NCBI RefSeq assembly: GCF_029023825.1
Contig: NZ_CP118957.1
Coordinates: 1,759,794 to 1,823,793, forward strand
Origin: Enterococcus saccharolyticus subsp. saccharolyticus
GTDB taxonomy: Bacteria; Bacillota; Bacilli; Lactobacillales; Enterococcaceae
Direction of reading: 5' to 3'
DNA: 64,000 nucleotides
Part shown: positions 59,113-64,000 of the stretch, one piece after another
How the letters are laid out: every line of letters starts with the position of its first letter
How positions within the stretch are numbered: the stretch's first letter is position 1
Made by a program: the position numbers and the translations under genes
The notes under the pieces: model-generated
What the model was told of the DNA's origin: nothing
Seen by the model: only the letters and a program-made list of their open reading frames with translations
The model's database searches: none

Positions 59113-59147
59113 AAAAAAAGCGGAGAAGCGCGTCGCTTCCCCGCTTT
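59113..59147 (-). terminator. Internal terminator between gap and pgk
   Basis: AAAGCGG and GAAGCG pair with CGCTTC and CCGCTTT with one mismatch, followed by a seven-base T run on the minus strand. It lies within the operon. Confidence 0.82.
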
Positions 59148-59177
59148 GATACTGCAAATTTAGATAGTTGGACTATC

Positions 59178-60179
59178 TTATAAATTAGCGAAGTATTCTA
59201 AAGTACGTACTAATTGTGCAGTGTATGACATTTCATTGTCATACCATGAAACAGTTTTAACTAATTGTTTGTCGCCAACTGTCATTACACGAGTTTGAGT
59301 AGCATCAAATAATGATCCGTAAGTAATACCCACGATATCAGAAGATACGATTTCGTCTTCAGTGTAACCATAAGATTCGTTAGCTGCTTTAGCCATTACT
59401 GCATTTACTTCATCAGCAGTTACTTGTTTGTCAAGAACTGTTACTAATTCAGTTAATGAACCAGTTGGAACTGGAACACGTTGTGCAGAACCGTCTAATT
59501 TACCGTTTAATTCTGGAATTACTAAGCCGATAGCTTTAGCAGCGCCAGTTGAGTTAGGAACGATGTTCGCAGCTGCAGCACGTGCACGACGGAAATCGCC
59601 TTTAGGATGTGGAGCATCCAATGTATTTTGGTCACCAGTGTAACCGTGGATAGTTGTCATTAAGCCTTCAACAACACCAAAGTTGTCGTGTAAAGCTTTA
59701 GCCATTGGAGCTAGGCAGTTAGTAGTACATGAAGCACCAGAAATAACTGTTTCTTCTCCAGTTAGAGTTTCATGGTTTGTGTTGTAAACGATTGTTGGTA
59801 CATCGTCTCCACCAGGAGCTGAGATAACAACACGTTTAGCGCCAGCAGCCAAGTGTTTTTCAGCAGCAGTTTTTGATGTAAAGAAACCAGTACATTCTAG
59901 AACGATATCTACGCCTAGATCGCCCCATGGTAATTCTTCAGGGTTGCGGTTAGCTAAAACTTTCACTTCTTTACCGTTAACATCAAAAGAACCTTCGTGA
60001 ACTTCAACAGTACCGTTGAAACGTCCTTGAGTTGTATCATATTTTAACAAGTGTGCTAACATTTTAGCATCTGTTAAGTCGTTGATTGCAACCACTTCGA
60101 TTCCTTCTACATCTTGGATACGACGGAAAGCTAAGCGTCCGATACGTCCAAATCCATTAATACCTACTTTAACTGTCAT
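59178..60179 (-). CDS. gap: Glyceraldehyde-3-phosphate dehydrogenase (glycolytic)
   Basis: The NAD-binding motif [10 protein letters not shown] opens the protein and the catalytic cysteine lies in [16 protein letters not shown] (about residue 152). The His in [14 protein letters not shown] is present. Asp-containing AINDLTD suggests NAD preference, so the glycolytic GapA form. The length is 333 residues. It follows the cggR repressor gene, as in Bacillus and lactobacilli. Confidence 0.97.
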   Translation of the reverse strand: MTVKVGINGFGRIGRLAFRRIQDVEGIEVVAINDLTDAKMLAHLLKYDTTQGRFNGTVEVHEGSFDVNGKEVKVLANRNPEELPWGDLGVDIVLECTGFFTSKTAAEKHLAAGAKRVVISAPGGDDVPTIVYNTNHETLTGEETVISGASCTTNCLAPMAKALHDNFGVVEGLMTTIHGYTGDQNTLDAPHPKGDFRRARAAAANIVPNSTGAAKAIGLVIPELNGKLDGSAQRVPVPTGSLTELVTVLDKQVTADEVNAVMAKAANESYGYTEDEIVSSDIVGITYGSLFDATQTRVMTVGDKQLVKTVSWYDNEMSYTAQLVRTLEYFANL

Positions 60180-60220
60180 TTAAGATTTCCTCCTTATGAA
60201 AATCATAAAAAAATTTTATT

Positions 60221-61258
60221 TTAAAGGGTCGCCCCTCTTAAAATCTCATTTGCGGCAGCTTCATCTGTGATGAGCCACGTTTGTTTTGGTGCATTTTTCA
60301 TATAAGCGCGTATAGCTTTTGCTTTACTTCTCCCACCGGCAATGGCGAATACGTAAGGGATATTCTGTATGTCTTTTAATTGTAAACCTATTCGAGGGAT
60401 TTTGTAAACGACTTGCCCTTCTTCATCAAAAAAGTATCCGAAAGATTCAGCAACCGCATTTTTGCGTTTCAGCATAAAAATCTCTTCTTCCGTCATTTTT
60501 CGTCGAGCAGCCATGTGCAAAGCTTTTCCGATACTGTGAATCACACAGTTCGCTTCGCTTATTAAATTTAGAACTTCTAAGATAGAAGGTTCTTGCATCA
60601 GTGAATTATATGTCGCAATACTTAATTGTTCCGGCACATATAATGCGCGATACTTACCATTGGTTTGGATTGCCATTTCTGCACTAACAGAATTTGCTTG
60701 TACACTAACTGCTTCTCCAATGCCTCCTCTTGCGGGTACGAATAAATTTTCTCGTTGCTCTGTTTCTAAACTAGAAAGTTCACTGGCAACTTGCGCCATC
60801 GTGGTACCACCCATCACAGCAATGATGTTTTTCCCATTTGGCAGATTATCGTCCAACGCTTCATAAAGAAGGTGACCAAATTCGCTAATTACTTTTATTT
60901 GTTGATCGCTATCGCCACCTGTAATCAAACAACGTGCAATCCCAAAATAACTCGCTAATCGCTTTTCAATCTGGTGCATTTCAAATAATTGGTCCATCAT
61001 ACTTCCTAATTGATTATAAATATCTTCGCCTTTTGGTGTTAACATCATGCCGCTTTTTGAAGATTCAATCAATTTCAGACGTTTCAGTACATCCGTTTCT
61101 GTTCGCAACACGCGTTCTGTTAAATCTAAACTTTCAGCCAACGTCCGTCGACCGATGGGTTGCATCCAGTAAACATTTTGCAAAATTCGGTATCTTTCTT
61201 GAAGAACCGTCAAAATATCTGGAGCAATAGCTTCAATCAATTTTATTTCATCAAGCAT
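60221..61258 (-). CDS. cggR: Central glycolytic genes repressor CggR
   Basis: CggR represses the gap operon and is released by fructose-1,6-bisphosphate. An N-terminal helix-turn-helix (residues about 30-60, RRTLAESLDLTERVLRTETD) precedes a sugar-phosphate-binding SorC-like domain. The effector site is visible in VMGGTTMAQVA and FVPARGGIGEA. I chose the ATG at 61258, six bases after GGAGG (345 residues). It is the first gene of the glycolytic operon and lies behind a CggR-type double operator, so it should be autoregulated. Confidence 0.94.
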   Translation of the reverse strand: MLDEIKLIEAIAPDILTVLQERYRILQNVYWMQPIGRRTLAESLDLTERVLRTETDVLKRLKLIESSKSGMMLTPKGEDIYNQLGSMMDQLFEMHQIEKRLASYFGIARCLITGGDSDQQIKVISEFGHLLYEALDDNLPNGKNIIAVMGGTTMAQVASELSSLETEQRENLFVPARGGIGEAVSVQANSVSAEMAIQTNGKYRALYVPEQLSIATYNSLMQEPSILEVLNLISEANCVIHSIGKALHMAARRKMTEEEIFMLKRKNAVAESFGYFFDEEGQVVYKIPRIGLQLKDIQNIPYVFAIAGGRSKAKAIRAYMKNAPKQTWLITDEAAANEILRGATL

Positions 61259-61273
61259 ATGCAACCTCCGTTG

Positions 61274-61309
61274 GACATCTTTCGTCCTAGATAGACTTAA
61301 TATGACCCA
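61274..61309 (-). promoter_or_regulatory. CggR operator (two half-site pairs)
   Basis: Read on the minus strand there are two copies of xxGGxC-N6-xGTC separated by four bases: TGGGTC with AGTC, then TAGGAC with TGTC. The spacing (6, 4, 6) is that of the Bacillus subtilis CggR operator. It lies just upstream of the cggR ribosome binding site. Confidence 0.7.
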
Positions 61310-61447
61310 TGTGTTGTAAAAAAAAGCGAATTTACTTTTTCAGTACCAATTCCTTACACAAATAATTCTAGCATGTTCTTTTTTATTTATCAACTAATAC
61401 CCGAAGAAAAAAATAAAAATTCCCGAATTTTCTTTAATTTATCACAA

Positions 61448-61488
61448 AAAAGGAGGATTTCACAGAAAACTCATGAAACCCTTCCCAA
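61448..61488 (-). terminator. Weak terminator after rpoN
   Basis: An imperfect stem (AGGGTTTCA against TGAAATCCT) is followed by CCTTTTTTG on the minus strand, just past the rpoN stop. Confidence 0.45.
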
Positions 61489-61491
61489 TCC

Positions 61492-62808
61492 TTATGCCTC
61501 ATCGTATCTTTTACGTTTAGCAGAAGATGGAATTTTTAATAAATCGCGGTATTTTGCGACCGTTCTTCGTGAAATATCAATGCCTTCTTCGTTCAATAGA
61601 TCGACTAATTTTTGATCAGAAAGTGGCTTGGCTTTGTTCTCAGCATCCACTAATGCTTGTAAACGATGTTTGACATCATTGGTCGAGCGTTCCCCATCAT
61701 CAGAAGCTAATTTTTGGCTGAAGAAATGTTTTAATTCAAATACACCGAAGTCTGTTTCTAAATATTTGCCATTCACTGCGCGACTAACGGTGGATTCATG
61801 GATGGCTAATTCTTCTGAAATATCTTTTAAAATTAATGGTTTTATCGGATGTTCTTTATTTAAAAAGAATTCTTGTTGTCTTTCAACAATTGCTTTCCCC
61901 ACATTAAAAATGGTATCGCCACGTTGTTCAACTGTTTTTTTCAACCATTCAAAATCTTGCTGCTTGTCTTTCAGATATTTCAAAACATCAGGATCTCCAC
62001 TTTGTTTCATTTGTTCAAAATAATTTTGCTGAAATTTAATTTCGGGCATCCCGCTGCGGTTAGAAAAAACTGTCACTTGTTGTTCTTCAACTTTAACGGT
62101 TAAATCAGGAATGATATACAACCCTTCTGTTGAACCAAAAATTGCACCTGGTGCTGGCGTTAACGTCTGAATGTAATCAAACACTTTTTGAACGTCAGCC
62201 AATGAAATCAACAATTTTTTAGCAATGCTGTCCCATTTACGCTCGACTAATTCAATAAAATATTCTTCCAATAATAGATATGCAATTTCTGGTGCATAGT
62301 TATCACGCTCTGTTTGTAACATTAAACATTCTTGAAGATTGCGCGCTCCTACTCCTGCTGGTTCTAATTGTTGAATAAGCGTTAACGCATCTAGTAGTTG
62401 AATGGGTGTCCCACCTGTTTTCGCCACTGCTTCATCTAACGAAATTGTGAGATAACCATTCAAATCAATGTACTCAACTAAATAAAGAACAAGTGTCCGT
62501 AAATATGTATCACGATAATTTAAATGAATTTGATCAATCAAATGTTCAAATAAAGAGATGGTTGTATCGGGAATTTGATTCAAACGATTCATTTCAGTGC
62601 CGGTGGATGTACGCGGTTTGGAATAATTCGATGTATAATTCGGTTGTGTGACATCTAATAGTGGGTTTTCTAATGCTTGATTGTCAATAAAGTTAGATAA
62701 TTCTTCTGTTGAAAATTGTAAAACTTGAATCGATTGCTGCAATTTCTGCGTCATCGCTAGTTTTTGGGTTTGTTTTTGTTGTTGTGAAAACTGTTGCTCG
62801 AATTTCAT
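61492..62808 (-). CDS. rpoN: RNA polymerase sigma-54 factor
   Basis: Sigma-54 directs RNA polymerase to -24/-12 promoters, and in enterococci mainly to PTS operons such as mannose permeases. The Gln-rich region I is at the N-terminus (residues 1-45), a core-binding region lies in the middle, and the RpoN box ISRRTVAKYRDLLKIPSS is at the C-terminus. The ATG at 62808 (438 residues) follows AAGGGG; the longer frame runs into the tRNA-Arg. No activator of the sigma-54 type is encoded in the window. Confidence 0.95.
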   Translation of the reverse strand: MKFEQQFSQQQKQTQKLAMTQKLQQSIQVLQFSTEELSNFIDNQALENPLLDVTQPNYTSNYSKPRTSTGTEMNRLNQIPDTTISLFEHLIDQIHLNYRDTYLRTLVLYLVEYIDLNGYLTISLDEAVAKTGGTPIQLLDALTLIQQLEPAGVGARNLQECLMLQTERDNYAPEIAYLLLEEYFIELVERKWDSIAKKLLISLADVQKVFDYIQTLTPAPGAIFGSTEGLYIIPDLTVKVEEQQVTVFSNRSGMPEIKFQQNYFEQMKQSGDPDVLKYLKDKQQDFEWLKKTVEQRGDTIFNVGKAIVERQQEFFLNKEHPIKPLILKDISEELAIHESTVSRAVNGKYLETDFGVFELKHFFSQKLASDDGERSTNDVKHRLQALVDAENKAKPLSDQKLVDLLNEEGIDISRRTVAKYRDLLKIPSSAKRKRYDEA

Positions 62809-62821
62809 TTTGAATTTCCCC

Positions 62822-62850
62822 TTGTTTTTTTTCTTAAAGTTCGCTAAACT
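62822..62850 (+). promoter_or_regulatory. Possible promoter of tRNA-Arg
   Basis: TTGTTT (62822-62827) and TAAACT (62845-62850) are 17 bases apart and 14 bases before the tRNA. They lie within the leader of rpoN, on the opposite strand. Confidence 0.35.
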
Positions 62851-62864
62851 ATGTAAAGTGTTCA

Positions 62865-62936
62865 GCACCTTTAGTGTAGTGGATATCACGCAAGATTCCG
62901 GTTCTTGAGACAGGGGTTCGATTCCCTTAAGGTGCG
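62865..62936 (+). tRNA. tRNA-Arg (anticodon CCG)
   Basis: The acceptor GCACCTT / AAGGTGC, the anticodon stem CAAGA / TCTTG with loop TTCCGGT, and the T arm GGGGTTCGATTCCC are intact. Discriminator G; CCA is not encoded. It reads rare CGG codons. Confidence 0.95.
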
Positions 62937-62991
62937 TTTTGTAACTGATTACAGTATACTTGAAAGCCTAATAAAACGCAAAAACAGACCT

Positions 62992-63031
62992 AAGAAAACA
63001 GCTCAGCAAGTGCCGAGCTGTTTTCTTTTTC
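62992..63031 (+). terminator. Terminator of tRNA-Arg
   Basis: AAGAAAACAGCTC / GAGCTGTTTTCTT is a 13-base perfect stem with a T-rich tail on the plus strand; it could also work in reverse. Confidence 0.88.
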
Positions 63032-63041
63032 TTATAAAATA

Positions 63042-63050
63042 TGTTATACT
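63042..63050 (+). promoter_or_regulatory. Extended -10 promoter of the candidate RNA
   Basis: TGT followed by TATACT gives an extended -10 element. The expected start is near 63056. No strong -35 box is seen. Confidence 0.45.
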
Positions 63051-63055
63051 GTAGA

Positions 63056-63265
63056 AACGCGAAAGATATTTTTATGCAACACTTTAATTTGTTTTTAAGA
63101 AATTTATTCAAACTGGCGTAACTACAGAGTTACAAGGATGTATTAGAGGTTAGGGAATACATCGTTTAAATGAGAAATAGTTAATTTTTAGTAATAGTTA
63201 TCAACTTTAGAATAAACATATTGATTCGTCAGATAGCCTTCTCTTTAATTAGAGAGGGCTATTGT
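63056..63265 (+). ncRNA. Candidate structured non-coding RNA (6S-like rod, unassigned)
   Basis: This lies in a 432-base gap without a convincing protein gene. Nested inverted repeats build a rod: TTTATTC (63103) with GAATAAA (63210), TAACTA (63119) with TAGTTA (63178), and an apical GATGTATT / AATACATC (63137-63163). A 12-base stem, ATAGCCTTCTCT / AGAGAGGGCTAT, follows at 63233-63262 and could end the transcript. Length and rod shape recall 6S RNA, but I recognise no diagnostic sequence, so the family is open. Confidence 0.45.
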
Positions 63266-63321
63266 TCATTTCCCTCATCATACACAATTCTTAAAGAGAA
63301 TAACAGCAACAACCTCAAGAC

Positions 63322-63362
63322 AAAAAAATCCAAAAAGCTTTTAATAAGCTCTTTGGATTTTC
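63322..63362 (-). terminator. Terminator of rpoE
   Basis: AATCCAAA and AGCTT pair with AAGCT and TTTGGATT with one mismatch; a seven-base T run follows on the minus strand. Confidence 0.82.
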
Positions 63363-63368
63363 TTACGA

Positions 63369-63971
63369 TTATAATTCTTCGTCTTCTTCATCAAATTCAT
63401 CGTCGTCATCATCGTCAATGATTGTTAAGTCTTCTTCAATACTTCCAGGAAGTTCTTCTTCATCATCGTCATTTGTTGCGCCGATTTCTTGTAAATCAGA
63501 GTTGTATGCTGCGATTTCTTCATCTTCATCGTCATCATCAAATAAATCATCATCATCGTCTTCATCAGTTAGATCTGTATCTTCTGGATCATCATCGTTG
63601 TAGTCAATTGCATCTTCATCATCACTAATGAAGGCATTTACTTTCTTACGTTTACGACGGCGTGGTGCATCTTCGTCGTCTTCGTCAATTCCATGGTTTA
63701 CTTCTTCGTCAATCGAATCAATGGCATACCATGAACGTAAGCCCCAACGATTATCACCTAAAGAAATGAAACTACCATCAATGTTTAAGTCTGTATAAAA
63801 CTGCGCCAATGAATCACGAATATCACTATCAGATTTTCCTAAATACGTTTGAATCTCATTTACTAAATCTGAAAAATCCATTACATCGCCTTTTTGAGAT
63901 AAAATTGCACCGGCAACTTCAATCATGGACAATTCGTTTCTATTTACACCTTCAAATACATTAATTTCCAA
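63369..63971 (-). CDS. rpoE: RNA polymerase delta subunit
   Basis: Delta binds RNA polymerase in Gram-positive bacteria, raises specificity and helps recycling. The N-terminal folded domain (about residues 10-90) has [16 protein letters not shown] and the hallmark [26 protein letters not shown]. The C-terminal half is an unstructured tail of long Asp/Glu runs after a short basic patch (RRRKRKK). I chose the TTG at 63971 (200 residues), ten bases after AAAGGA; the GTG at 63980 is one base from it. This is the Firmicute rpoE, not a sigma factor. Confidence 0.93.
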   Translation of the reverse strand: MEINVFEGVNRNELSMIEVAGAILSQKGDVMDFSDLVNEIQTYLGKSDSDIRDSLAQFYTDLNIDGSFISLGDNRWGLRSWYAIDSIDEEVNHGIDEDDEDAPRRRKRKKVNAFISDDEDAIDYNDDDPEDTDLTDEDDDDDLFDDDDEDEEIAAYNSDLQEIGATNDDDEEELPGSIEEDLTIIDDDDDDEFDEEDEEL

Positions 63972-64000
63972 TCGGGACACGTCCTTTCACAGTCTACGTC

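Noticed and set aside
63221-63421. 66-residue plus-strand open frame upstream of rpoE
   Set aside because: It has no ribosome binding site, runs through two hairpins into the opposite strand of rpoE, and has biased composition.
63418-63628. Open frames rich in Ser or His/Leu opposite rpoE
   Set aside because: They are the complement of the Asp/Glu codon runs of the delta subunit and have no ribosome binding site.

Overview
The window reads as chromosomal DNA of a low-GC Firmicute of the order Lactobacillales, most likely an Enterococcus. The reasons are the low GC content, strong AGGAGG-type ribosome binding sites, a liaX-liaY-liaZ cluster, lactobacillales-type small genes (DUF2969, EpuA, DUF1146), an F-ATPase operon next to murA, and a gene order around tyrS, pbp1b, ccpA, galU, gpsA, lgt and hprK that I recall from Enterococcus chromosomes. 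I do not assign a species. Most genes lie on the minus strand and are housekeeping genes. All start choices, motifs and hairpins come from reading the sequence; no database search was run.

Region by region: 1-9 kb holds an AEC-family transporter, tyrS, a class A penicillin-binding protein (pbp1b), the divergent ccpA/pepQ pair and a ytxG/ytxH-like envelope or stress pair. At 8.9-9.6 kb an IS200-type element sits between galU and its terminator. Then come galU-gpsA-lgt-hprK (UDP-glucose, glycerol-phosphate, lipoprotein and carbon-control functions), liaXYZ (cell-envelope stress, antimicrobial peptides and daptomycin), and the phosphate operon pstS-pstC-pstA-pstB-pstB-phoU. Next are ftsEX, prfB with its programmed +1 frameshift, secA, the long-form hpf, comFA-comFC, an orphan PTS IIB, a YigZ-family gene, a GntR regulator, a 54-residue small gene and a tRNA-Tyr/tRNA-Gln pair.

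From 32 to 38 kb lies a branched-chain amino acid ABC transporter (livJHMGF) with a CBS-ACT regulator-like protein at its end. From 38 to 47 kb are yidD, an epuA-like gene, murA, a DUF1146 gene and the complete atpBEFHAGDC operon. From 47 to 52 kb is secG-est-rnr-smpB. A small accessory stretch follows: a methyltransferase broken by one stop codon, a GNAT acetyltransferase, a penicillin-V-acylase/YxeI-type hydrolase and an IS1182-family element. The window ends with the glycolytic operon cggR-gap-pgk-tpiA-eno, rpoN, a tRNA-Arg(CCG) on the plus strand, a candidate structured RNA, and rpoE (delta subunit).

The regulatory logic is partly visible. HprK and CcpA, the core of carbon catabolite control, are both encoded here, and cre-like sites occur upstream of ccpA and of the ATP synthase operon. 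A two-copy CggR operator precedes cggR. PhoP-box-like 11-bp repeats lie between pstS and pstC. Internal terminators after gap, after atpE and after livJ would lower expression of the genes that follow.

The less ordinary features are the unexplained RNA at about 63.06-63.26 kb, the IS1182 element lodged between the arms of what looks like the eno terminator, a 101-bp palindrome at 7.6 kb with the same arms, the IS200 leader that can hide its own ribosome binding site, and the small 54-residue gene. I saw no CRISPR array, prophage, toxin-antitoxin or defence cluster.
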